DNA of 64,000 nucleotides, from positions 52,217,186 to 52,281,185 of the forward strand of contig OX439040.1 in NCBI GenBank assembly GCA_949317995.1, written 5' to 3'. A model generated the notes under the pieces. It was given only the letters and a program-made list of their open reading frames with translations. It was not told the origin of the DNA and searched no databases. The DNA is from Acholoe squamosa (taxonomy: Eukaryota > Annelida > Polychaeta > Phyllodocida > Polynoidae). This document shows, in pieces, positions 37,101-49,050 of the stretch. A program made the position numbers and the translations under genes. Numbering within the stretch: position 1 is the first letter of the stretch; each line of letters begins with the position of its first letter.

Positions 37101-40100
37101 AAGATGGGGCTACATCCATATAATATCAGTTTGGGTCTAGATAATCAATGAGAGGATATAATATGAACAAATAGCAATTTAGTATGGAAGGTACCTATTT
37201 TATCTATAACCTGTGAAGAAATTATGTCAATCCAAGCATTATTCCTCTCAAAAAATGAAAACTTGTGTACTTTTCAGAATGATGCCAAATGGCATCATCA
37301 GTTGTGGGCCATGTGATGCCAATTGGCATCACCCGTTTTTGGTCATGTGATGCCAATTAGCATCATCAGTAGATAATGGCGTGTGTAAGTGCCCAATCTA
37401 TGCTTATTGATTTCAATAATCTGTACACGTGTCCCTTATTCAGGACAGGGGCTTACTGAACACAGTTTGTAGTGCTTAAGATTTTTTTAATCACCCTGTA
37501 CCCCTGGCGCTTTTTTTTCTGCTTATTTGAGGTTTATCAGACAGAACAGGATCATGATCAGGCCCCTGGGAGAGGAGAGAATCTTGTTCATCATCATCTC
37601 CTACTAATCCTCATCTCCTGGATGTTGGTTCTAAACCAGCTGCAGTTTTTGATGACCATTCTTTACTACATCCCCCATGTTCCCCCAGCTACACACAAGC
37701 CACACTAGTGCCATTTTATAGTGAAAATGGTATTTGTGTCTGACTGCGGGGTCTGAGACTGGGTTTTAGCCTGTGCCACAACAGTATTGGGGACAGTCTT
37801 AGAGACATAACTCTGGGCACAGGCAGAATCAAACCTGTGATTAGGGAGTGAAGGTCCTTAGTAGCTACATATATTGGAAAACGGATAACAACACTGTACA
37901 ACGGCCAAAAGTACCAAACATACCAATTATGTATACCTAATTTGAGGCTGCTGAGTCTGAAAATGAGCTTAAAAAATGCCTACTGGCTCTCAATTTTGAG
38001 ATATCCATAGGCTGGGATATATGCTTAAAATCCCCCGAGGCCAATTATTTCACTATGTTCACCTGTGTAGTGTAGTCAAAACCTGTACAACAACTTTCCT
38101 TCCTGGCATTTGTCAGAGTAATATCACACTGCTGCAAATCATATTTCACCCATAAGTGGCTCCTAGGCCTTTATCATTCTGGGTGTCTGAACCAGTTTTA
38201 TGGAATATTGTGTGTTTAGTGTTAGCACAGTCCATATACATAGTTGTAGCTGTTTGGGTAGCCCAGAAGCAAGAGTCCAACATGGATCATGCCATTAGGG
38301 TCGAGGTGCACACATATCTGGACCAAATAGCCTCTGTTTCATATACATTACATTACAACCACTGGTTCCGGGGTCATATTGCTTCATTTTGGTACAAGGG
38401 CATCTATTTTGAAAAAGACATTGAAATTTCCATGTTAATTCTTTGAAACACTGACTTCTGCCACCAGCCATGATTTATGGTGAGTAGGGTTGCATTTTAA
38501 CATCAGGATTATCCATTATCATGTGATAAAGTGATGGTAATCTAATATTATGACCAAAAAAGACTACATAGTAAAGGGAAGCCATTGCTTGCCCTCAGGA
38601 CAGTCATAACAGGATTTCTGAGAAACAATAGGGCTGAGGACTATGTAGTAGGGTGATTACCCCCTTATAGAAATAATCGTCCTTCAACACAACAAGACCC
38701 TTCAATAGAATGGTTAACATGTCTGATGAACAATGCAGCAAACCCCATGTAGATAGCTCTTATAATTACTGAGATATCAAGGGAAATGTGAGTCAAAGTC
38801 AGGCATTTTTTGTGAAAAGTTTCCCATACAAACTGTACCCCAGAAAGTGGTCGTTCTGTTTACACACTAACACTGCACTGAGTGGTGCTGCAGCTGTACC
38901 TCTATGTTCAACTTGACATACAGTGAAAATACATGCTAAAGTGTATATTTTCTGAAAGCCCATGTATTCAAGAGACAGGATGAATACCATAGATATTATA
39001 GGTCCATGGTTGGGCCCAATATGGACTGGAAAAATGTACCTAAATGGGCCTTTAGGCTAAGCGTCATAGGAGAGAAAAAACTACTCTGTTTCTGAGAGTA
39101 CAGATTTTTCTCTATCTAGGCAGGGCAAATGCTGTATTAATGAAAACTTGTGTATGGTAAGTGGTTTCTGTTGAAACCAGAATGTTCACATGGAATTTCT
39201 TTGAATTATAGATTTTTATTTGTACTGTGGAGATCATGAGTATTTGATAGAAAAGTTAAGCCTATTGGACCACCTTAGAGGGGAAAATAACAGTGAGACA
39301 ATGTTGCTACAAAAAAATCATTAAATCACATCATGATACCATGATATCTACCTATGTCAATATATGAAACCAAGAGGATTAGGAGTGTTTTATGACATAC
39401 AGCATGACATATAAGATATAAATAAGTGATTTAGGACTGCAGATGTCCCTACATAGTCTAAAATCTGTTCAAAACTACTGGGAATACAATCTAGCATATA
39501 TTAACTTTCTTTTAGGCAAAAAACTAAGCCTTTAGATGTGCCTACCTCCATGACAATCATCATAATTTTTCATGCGGATATGAGCTGCTCAGTCCTCTAG
39601 GGTGTGAGCAGTAACACTTCTAATAAAGATAGAAAAATTGAGGATGGTCACAAATGTAGACCACTGTGTCCCCTGTGCCCTCAGGGCATCAGATATACTG
39701 ATAAAAGTGCCACAAGGCACGGATTTAAGATCATACACCATGCCCTCACTCCCCTACTACCCAGGTAGGCCTGTAATGCACTACTGCAGGGCTCTATGGG
39801 GGCCGTTTTCGCGGTACTCAGTGGTGCAGTTAAACACCCTATATGTAGAGTGTGTGGATACATACACTGCTGGCACATATCAGAAACTCAAATGCAAGAT
39901 GTGCTTGAAGATCCACTTTCTGCATCTGCATTCTTCCCAAATAAAAACTGTGACTCGGTAAGTGACATACATAGGGAGAGATTCCAACAGGACCTCTCAG
40001 AGATGGAAAAATGCTACCAAAGATAGTGGTTACCTTCTTTTCGAGCAGGCTAGTAATGGGGTCTGACTTGGGATGAGCCCAACATAGTGTACAAGAGACA

Positions 40101-41574
40101 GGCAAAACAGTCCTGAACAAATGTTGACTGACTAACATTTTGAGGTTATTTACTTCTTTTACTGAATAATACAAAGTCAAGTGATGAGGACTTCATTAGA
40201 TATGGGTTTGGAAATGGTAATCACAGATAAATAAATTATATATTTGATCTGGTGTCTGAATAGTTCTCACTAGTATGAATCTGGCTACCGTGGGCAAAAA
40301 TTGGCAATTCTAGGGTACTATGGGTATCTGAGAGCCACCAGCAAAAGAAGGATGTTATTTTTGAATCCCCAGGGCAAAATACATAGAAGTTAGAAGGTTT
40401 CAGCTCTGTTTTTTCCGGAAAGTGAAAATTTGTTATACAGTGCAATCATTGACAATACTGTGGCAGGCAAAACATTCCCTGTTGGATTGTATAGGAACTA
40501 CTGTGGAAGTTGCACATGCACACCCTAAATAAAGCCCCCTTTTCTGTCAACACCACTATGGTTTAGGACATGTCTTTGAAGTCCTCCCTTCATCCTCCAC
40601 AGCCAAAAGGTTATGGCCCCATCTACATAACAGGGTACCAGGAATGACCAGAGAAATATCTGGAGCTGCTGGAGGAAATGTAAAGGTTGGTGAGGTGAAT
40701 TTGTCATACAAGGATTGTGTGCATGATCAAGTTGTCATATGAGAAATATCATATTTCTAGTGGTTATAATGTGAAAGAATATCAGGCTCTTATATGGATT
40801 CCCGTTATCACTGGTTTATTAAAGCTTAGGCAGTACTTATGCATCAATAATACAAATGTCAATATACAGGTAGTTTACATGTTTGCACAACTGCATAATG
40901 TTGACACAGAGATGAGGCGTACCTTTTGCTGTGTTGATTCACATCTGTCAATTAGTGAGATCAGTCCACAAAGCCCAGTGCAGAGATGACTCTATTAATA
41001 TTAACAAGTCTTTACCAACCACCAAACAGTTCCTTTGAGACTGTGACTCTGGGTTTTCTCTGAAGACCATTGTGTATTTTGACAAGACCTCACCCCGTGG
41101 TAAAAAGTCAGCCCTTTCCAGCCCCCTACCCTCATATACTACCCTTCCTGCTCTCCATCAATATATTCAAGGGTTAAGCTTTCAGGCCATTAGGTGCAGT
41201 TTCCCAGCCCTGATTCCTTGAATCTTTATTTTAAATATCACTGTAAAATTGGGTACTGTAATCTTATTGTATTTTGTGCTGTACCTATTTTCACCCACAA
41301 ATTAGGTGAAAACCCATTAATTTATATCCACCAAATTCAATTCTTAGGATGTGTGTGTGTCGGGGGGCGGGCGGGTTGGTTGAGGGGGGAATTGTGTGAG
41401 TCTGACTACTTCACATATATATTTAGAGAGGTAGTTGCTAGCAAGACGAAAGACAAAATAACCATACCCATTAACATCATCATTGTGAATAGAAACCAAT
41501 GTTTTTAGATTTTGTGAGCTTGACATTCATCAAATATGTAACACCTCCCAGAAGGTCTAACCTATCTGTAAAAT
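34141..41574. other. interior of the 10.1-kb element: no gene recognised
   Basis: This 7.4 kb is AT-rich with only short ORFs (up to 113 codons, 39839-40180 minus), none with motifs I know. It contains the triple palindrome at 37280-37365 and a hairpin-arm copy at 40915-40949. A B-box-like GGTTCGATTCC at 36440-36450 lacks a matching A box. Confidence 0.45.
37280..37365. repeat. three 18-bp palindromes spaced exactly 34 bp
   Basis: TGATGCCAATTGGCATCA lies at 37314-37331. One-mismatch versions lie at 37280-37297 (TGATGCCAAATGGCATCA) and 37348-37365 (TGATGCCAATTAGCATCA). Start-to-start spacing is 34 bp each time. Two of the three are preceded by CATG, and the spacers share little else. Confidence 0.9.
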
Positions 41575-43740
41575 TTTAAGTGCCGAGCACATTTAAGGTC
41601 AAACCAAGTGACCTTGAACAAGGTCAAATACACAGTACTTCCTAATAGGGCCCTACTACATTTCCCTCCTAGTAAGATTTCATGTGCCTGGTACCAGCAG
41701 TTATAGTTAGACAGGAACAGGATACCTAGACAGGGGCATAGGAAAAGGGGGCAGAGGGGCCCAATCACAAAGCAGGTGGGGCCTGAGTATGTCTGGGTCC
41801 AACCAAAGTTAGCCAAGACCTCATAATGATGAAATGCACAAACATCCAGCATGTTGCATCTGAAATTAGACCAGTATGGTAATGGGATAGGGTAAATAGG
41901 GGCCTGAGCCTCAAATCAGACCTATAACTTTTTTCGGTACAAAGTCTATATTTTTATATATGAAAAGGTGTCATCGCGATGAATTCAAAGTGGTTGTGGT
42001 GAGGACCAACACTGGACCCCCATAAAATTTGCTCCCTACGCATCTGTTAGAAGATTATAAGTTGCTTTCTCCAGCTCATATCTCAAGTTCTGGGAGTATT
42101 TTCCAGGTCAAATCATGTTAACTTGACCTTGTTCAAGGTCATATACACAGCAATCACTGATAGGGCCCTGATAATATCTCTTGGCAAGATTTCACGTGCC
42201 TGGCACTAGCAGCTTTTAGGATAGTGAAAAAACGTTATGAGTTGCCATTTCAAGCACATATTGCATTTTCTATGGATGTTTTCACCTTCTAGGTTAAATC
42301 ATGTGACCTTGACCTTGTTCAAGGTCAAATATAAAGCACTTACTGATAGGGCCCATATATATCTATCTCTTGGCAAGATTTTATGTGCATGGCACTAGCA
42401 GTTATTAGGATAGTGAAAAGGGTTATGAGTTGCCATTTCAAGCAAATATTGCATTTTCTATGGATGTTTTCACCTTTAAGGTCAAATCATGTTACCTTGA
42501 CCTTGTTCAAGGTCAAATAAAGAGCACTCACTGATAGGGCCCTAATATATCTTTCTGTAAGCACGATTTTATATGCCTGGCACTAGCGGTCAGCAGGAAA
42601 ATGAGAAATAAGCTAGATGAGTTGCTATTTTCACCTCATATCTCATTTTTAAGGGAAATCTTCACTTTCAAGGTCAAACCATGTGACCTTGACCTTATTC
42701 AAGGTCAAATAGCAAACACACAGCAAACACACACTGATAGGGCTGTGATATGTCAGTCCCATGTCAAAATTTCATGAGTCCAGCCCTTATGGTTCTCAAG
42801 ATATTGAGAACCAAAGTTTGATAACTGTTATTTTCCAGGAAAATGTTCAATTTTATGAAAAAATTGGTTGCCATGGAAACGGGCCTATAAATCATACATG
42901 CTGGTCGAACCCAATGACCCACCTGTCCTAATCTGAAAGCTAATGGTCTAAGCTTTCATTTGATACCATGTGACCATTGCTATGGTTGGGGTGCAACGAA
43001 ATCAAATTTTCAGGGTGTTGGCTCCTGGACTAAAATACCTCTTCCAACCCGTGCCTTTTTGTCTCTTGGATAAAATCCAAGTATATGAAGTTTTCCATAA
43101 ACAGCTTCCTTGTGTCTCTACTCGATAAGACGGGATGTGAAGAAGAGTCTTAAAAGTCTACTATCAATAGCGTTATTTTTATTGCTGGTATCTAGATTTA
43201 GAGGAGAGGTTTAAAAACCTGTTATCAACAGTTATTTTCATTGATGGAATGTCTAGAAAACAAGTATGTTATAATTGCATCACTCTGTATTTGGTTAAAA
43301 CAAGATTTTGAGCTCTATGTGAGCGTGCCTTTACAGGGGCTTTCATTACTCTTCAAAGCTGGAGATTTACAGGATCGGGGAATAGGATATGAGACTTCAA
43401 TGCGGCAGGTAGAGTGACCCAGGAGGGCCATAAAATCTTATCAAATGGAAAATGAAAATTACATGCAACTTGCAAGAAGAAACTTGTGTTGAAAGTACAA
43501 AGACGATTTCATTTTACACTGTCACCTGTCAACTGTTGATTTAAGGAGAGAAAAAAAATGTGACTGGTATCTTGTAACACATACAAGGTGATAAGAAAAA
43601 AACAAAGTTAAAGTGATATGTGAAGTGAAAAGTCAAATTCAACTGTCAATTCAAGCATAGCACTATGTGACAGTTATCCTTTACCATTGGATGGTCCTTG
43701 ATGTGGAAAGTAGGGTAAGCATAGGGGAATGGGTGAATCT

Positions 43741-44563
43741 CTTGGTAGGGGAGCACGGGTGGAAAACTAGTCTCAACCACATGCTCAGTGTCGTCCCCTC
43801 TAGTGGTATAGACAGGGTCTGACATCAGCAAAGTCCCCGGTCTCCCCTGTGTTTACACAACCCACCCAATCCACATGGCTACTTTGAATATGCATTATTC
43901 CTAGTTATCCAAACACATGCACTGTACACATGGCTGAAGTCTATAGGGCTGAATCATTAATTGTCCTATAATTGCCCCAGTGCTGACTTTTAGCTTGAGT
44001 GGAAATTGAAGTTAGTATGGCAGTTGCTGGTAAGCTGTAGGCAGTCATTCCCTATAATTATGTATGGTCAGGTAGCTACACAATGAGTAGAAATTCCATG
44101 AGCATTTAACATATCCGAAATAAGACACTGTAAGAGCTATACAAAGCTGATATTAATACATTTTTCTAACTTTATTCTGAAAATGAGGAAGTTATATGAT
44201 TGAACCTAAAAAATAGGCCTTATGATCCTATTTATCATGTGTATATGTAATGCAAGAGGGTGAGATATTGTAACCTTATCCAACACATACCCACAGGGCA
44301 ATGTAGTTAATTGGATTGTTTGCCTGAAGTGGCCAATAAGAAGCAATCATTAAGTGTGCCCTATCACCTAGTAAGAGTGCTATGGTCAGATGTTGGATAC
44401 CTAGGAATAATGCATATTAAAAGTAGCCATGTGGATTGGGTGGGTTGTGTAAACACAGGGGAGACCGGGGACTTTGCTGACTGTCAGACCCTGTCTATAC
44501 TACTAGAGAGGACTACACTGAGTATGTGGTTGAGACTAGTTTTCCGCCCATGTAGGGGAGTGA
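43741..44563. repeat. ~163-bp-arm inverted repeat inside the left arm
   Basis: 43741-43904 and 44401-44563 are inverted copies at over 90 percent by eye. Landmarks are GTGTTTACACAACCCACCCA, CATGGCTACTTTGAATATGC and AACTAGTCTCAACCACAT on the left and their complements on the right. The spacer is about 500 bp. Confidence 0.85.
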
Positions 44564-46995
44564 GGGAGTAGAGGCATACAGTAGAAGGGAGTGGGGGAGT
44601 AAGGGGATGAGGTAGGAAGGGATTGGGCAGTAGGGGAATGTGGTAGGAGCGGAGTTGGGGAGTAGGGGAATGAGGTAGGAGAGGATGGGGCAGTAGGTGA
44701 ATGTAGTAGGAGGGGAGTTGGGGAGTAGGGGATGAGGTAGGTGAGGGGGGATTGGGGGGATGCAGTAGGAGGGAAGTGGGGGGTTATGGGAATGAGGTAG
44801 GAGGGGAGTGGAGGAGTAGGGGAATGATGTTGGAGGGGAGTGGGGGAGTAGGGAATTGCTATAGGAGGGGAGTGAAGGAGTAGAGGAATGAGGTAAGAGG
44901 GGAGTGGGGGAGTAGGAAGATGAGGTAAGAGGGGAGGGGGAGTACGGTAATGAGGTAAAAGGGGGGGGGGGAGTAGGGGGGTGAGGTAGGAGGGGAGAGG
45001 GGGGAATGAAGTAGAAGAGAAGTAGGGGAAGGAGGTAGGAGGCGAGTGGGGTTTAGGGTAATGAGGTAGGAGAAGAGTGAGGGAGTAGGGCAATGCTGTA
45101 GGAGGGGAGTGGGGGAGTAGGGCAATGCAATAGGAGGGCAGTGGGGGAGTAGGGGGATGAGGTAGGAGGGGAGGGGGAGTAGGGGGATGTTGTCAAAGGG
45201 GAAGGGGAGTAGGGGAATGAGGTAGGAGGGGAGTTGGGGAGTGGGGGAATGCAGTAGGAAGGGATTAGGGGAATGATGTAGGAGGGGAATGGGGGTTAGG
45301 GAATGATGTAGGAGAGTGGGAGGATTAGGGGAATGATGTAGGAGGGGAGTGGGGAGTAGGAGGGTGAGCTAGGAGGGGAGAGGGAGGAGGGGGATGAGGT
45401 AGGGGAGGGGGGATAGGGGGATGCAGTAGGACGAAAGGGGGGGGGTTATGGGAATGAGGCAGGAGGGGAGTGGGGGAGTAGGGGAATGATGTAGGAGGGG
45501 AGTGGGGGAGTAGGGCAATGCAATAGGAGGGCAGTGGGGGAGTAGGGGGATGAGGTAGGAGGGGAGGGGGAGTAGGGGGATGTCGTCAAAGGCTAAGGGG
45601 AGTAGGGGAATGAGGTAGGAGGGGAGTTGGGGAGTGGGGGAATGCAGTAGGAGGGGATTAGGGGAATGGTGTAGGAGAGGAATGGGGGTTAGGGAATGAT
45701 GTAGGAGGAGAGTAGGGGGTTAGGGGAATGATGTAGGAGGGGAGTGGGGAGTAGGAGGGTGAGCTAGGAGGGGAGGGGGAGAAGGGGGATGGGGTAGGGG
45801 AGGGGGGATAGGGGGATGCAGTAGGAGGAAAGGGGGGTATGGGAATGAGGTAGGAGGGGAGTGGGGGAGTAGGGGAATGATGCAGGAGGGGAGTGGGGGA
45901 GTAGGGCAATGCAATAGGAGGGCAGTGGGGGAGTAGGGGGATGAGGTAGGAGGGGAGGGGGAGTAGGGGGGTGTCGTCAAAGGGGAAGGGGAGTAGGGGA
46001 ATGAGGTAGGAGGGGAGTTGGGGAGTGGGGGAATGCAGTAGGAGGGGATTAGGGGAATGATGTAGGAGGGGAATGGGGGTTAGGGAATGATGTAGGAGGA
46101 GAGTGGGGGGTTAGGGGAATGATGAAGGAGGGGAGTGGGGAGTAGGAGGGTGAGCTAGGAGGGGAGGTGGAGGAGGGGGATGAGGTAGGGGAGGGGGGAT
46201 GGGGGGATGCAGTAGGAGGAAGGTGGGGGTTATGGGAATGAGGTAGGAGGGGAGTGGGGGAGTAGGGGAATGATGTTGGAGGTGAGTGGGGGAGTAGGGG
46301 GATGAGGTAGGAGGGTAGGGGATTAGGGGAATGAGGTAGGAGGGGAATGGGGGAGTGGGGGAATGCAGTAGGAGGGGATTAGGGAAATGAGGTAGGAGGG
46401 GAGTGGGGGGTTAGGGGAATGATGTAGGAGGGGAGTTGGGGGTTGGGGTAATGAGGTAGGAGGGGAGTTGGGAGTAGAAGGGTGTGCTAGGAGGGGAGGG
46501 GGAGGAGGGGGATGAGGTAGGGGAGGGGGATGGGGGGATCCAGTAGGAGGAAGGTGGGGGGTTATGGGAATGAGGTAGGAGGGGAGTGGGGGAGTAGGGG
46601 GATGAGGTAGGAGGGTAGGGGATTAGGGGAATGAGGTAGGAGGGGAATGGGGGATTGGGGGAATGCAGTAGGAGGGGATTAGGGAAATGAGGTAGGAGGG
46701 GAGTGGGGGGTTAGGGGAATGATGTAGGAGGGGAGTTGGGAGTAGAAGGGTGTGCTAGGAGGGGAGGGGGAGGAGGGGATGAGGTAGGGGGAGGGGGGAG
46801 TAGGGGGATGAGGTAGGAGGGGAGGGGTAGTAGGGGAATGAGGTCGAAGGGGAGGGGGGAGTAGGGGATGAGGTAGGAGGGGAGTGGGGCAATAGGAGAA
46901 TGAGGTAGGAGGGAAGTGGTGGAGTAGGGGAATGATGTGGCAGGGGAAGGGGGAGTAGGGGAATGTGGTAGGAGGGGATTGGGGGGAGTAGGGCA
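44540..46995 (+). repeat. 32-bp purine-rich minisatellite with higher-order repeats
   Basis: The basic unit is about 32 bp, with the core AATGAGGTAGGAGGGGAGTG and a G-rich rest; roughly 75 units are present. Variants recur in blocks: the landmark GTGAGCTAGGAGGGG appears at 45364, 45759 and 46150, 395 and 391 bp apart, and its variant GTGTGCTAGG at about 46482 and 46750. So blocks of about twelve units were amplified together. The strand is almost pure purine, with many G runs. Confidence 0.9.
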
Positions 46996-47381
46996 ACCAC
47001 CTGCATATCAGTATGGCGTCATGTCCATGCCCATGGCTACCACATGCCTTTTTGGTGTAAGTGCTTAATCTTATTTAAACGACTCTATCAGGCCCGGGCG
47101 GCACTCATCTCTTTTCTAACAGGCCTACAGGTGCACAGTGGGCCTAGGCCTATGACAGCCCTTAGCCTACAAATGCTAGGGTGTTTTTGCCTCAAAAACT
47201 GTACCCTTGTCAGGGCACTTTTGAACAAAAAACCTGTACATGTGTTTAAAAAATAATCAATATCTGACTGATAAATCTTTTCTTGAAAATTAAGCCATCA
47301 AAATTCTCAAGATCCAAAAAACTCCCTGAAAACATGGGCATTTTATGGTATTTAAGTGAAAAGTAGAACTGTATTTTAGTC

Positions 47382-48170
47382 AAAAGTCCTTTGTCAGGGC
47401 GATTTTTGTGCAAAATAGAATCCTTGAGATTTTGATGAAAAAATGCCCTTGGCTGCTGTTGCACACAGATATCAAGTGCCCCCCGGCCACCATGACAGGC
47501 CTATACAGATATGGGACAGATATAGAATTAAGTAGGTCTATCGTGAGGAAAGTCTACTAGTGTCTACTAGTAGGCCTACTACTAATGCCTATATCTGATA
47601 TTTATCCTTTTTGGGGGAGGGGGGTCATTTTGCAAATTCTGGTCTTAGCACAGTGATTTGGTCGTGATAACTTTTAGGGCCTACCATACCAGGTAACATT
47701 GTTCGAGAGGGCGGGGCAAGGGGTTGAAAGAAAATCCCAAATCCCATGAAGGAGCCTGTGATGCTAGCTCCATAAAAGTCCTTTGTCAGGGTGTTTTTTG
47801 TGCAAAATAGAATCCTTGAGATTTTGATGAAAAAATGCCCTTGGTTGGCTGCTGTTGCACACAGATATCAAGTGCCCCCCGGCCACCATGACAGGCCTAT
47901 ACAGATATGGGACAGATATAGAATTAAGTAGGTCTATCGTGAGGAAAGTCTACTAGTGTCTACTAGTAGGCCTACTACTAATGCCTATATCTGATATTTA
48001 TCCTTTTTTGGGGGAGGGGGGTCATTTTGCAAATTCTGGTCTTAGCACAGTGATTTGGTCGTGATAACTTTTAGGGCCTACCATACCGGGTAACATTGTT
48101 CGAGAGGGCGGGGCAAGGGGTTGAAAGAAAATCCCAAAGCCCATGAAGGAGCCTGTGATGCTAGCTCCAT
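47382..48170. repeat. 392-bp tandem duplication, ~98 percent identical
   Basis: 47382-47773 and 47774-48170 differ at only a handful of positions (for example GGCGATTTTT/GGTGTTTTTT, a 4-base insertion near 47845, ACCAGG/ACCGGG). The ORFs here carry no recognisable protein. The high identity points to a recent event. Confidence 0.92.
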
Positions 48171-49050
48171 AAATGTCCATCTCTCATTTTTTAAAACCCT
48201 GGGAGTGTTCGAGTGTTTGCATGTCCCCGTTGGCATGTTTGAAGATCATCATTTTTGAGTCATGTCAGTGCAGATATTTGCACCAGGAAAACTGCTGCAA
48301 TGTAGCAATGTCCATCCATATCTTTGATACATTGTTACAAGCAGAAGTCTAGAACGCCACCCGGGGAAGCCACTTTCCCATTCTTGTCGCACTGTCAACA
48401 AACTGCGGCATGTAGGCTGGGCCTGCCTTTCTCTGAGGATTTTGCTGCATACTGGGGCCTTGTATAAAAGAATTATAACTAGTTTGCAGTACAAAGTTGG
48501 TCGTCAGAGAAGTTGGATTCCATTGGTATGGGTGCTTCTTTTGACCAAAAAGTGGGACTTTAGAAAGACAGGCTGAGTGAAGGGGATTGACAGGCCAAGG
48601 TCAAGAGTAGTTTATCCAGACATGCTGTAGAGGGGGCACAAGGCATATCGGGTCTACAGTTTATTCTAGCCTATCATTGCCATATTGGAAAGCAAGGAAT
48701 TTTAGATTTTTTGCTGGCACCAACTCAGACCTGGTTGTATAAAAAGGAGATTGAGTAAGTTTGGCAGATACACTACTCCGGGGTGTGTGAAGGGGTCCAA
48801 TGTCCCTTGTACTCCCATGTCGTTGTCACATGTAACTTAAACCCCCAACCTCTGTCACATCTAAGATCCCATGTAGAATTTATAATTATCATGTCACTAC
48901 TTTTTTTGCCTCATGTCACTAAGGCCCATGTCACATGTTGAATTTAAGAAATGGTCATGTCACCATGTCAAATTTAGGCTCTATTGGTACATGCCCATTG
49001 AGGGGGCCTCGGCCAACATGGCAATAGGCTAGCCCGACAAGATAACCCCT

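Larger units (their letters stand above)
32882..43032. mobile_element. 10.1-kb element with 1.2-1.5-kb terminal inverted repeats
   Basis: The left arm (32882-~34140) and right arm (~41575-43032) are inverted copies over their whole length. Landmarks are TAGTCTGGGAGCCA against TGGCTCCTGGACTA at the very ends, TCGTTGCACCCCAACC, CCCGTTTCCATGGCAACC, and GGTTCTCAATATCTTGAGAA. Each arm contains tandem units of about 184-192 bp centred on GACCTTGAACAAGGTCA. A ~370-bp block with GCGTAGGGAGCAAAT interrupts the array in both arms. The right arm has one more tandem unit than the left. The 7.4-kb interior has no transposase that I can see. It may be a giant non-autonomous foldback element or an inverted duplication. 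Confidence 0.75.
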
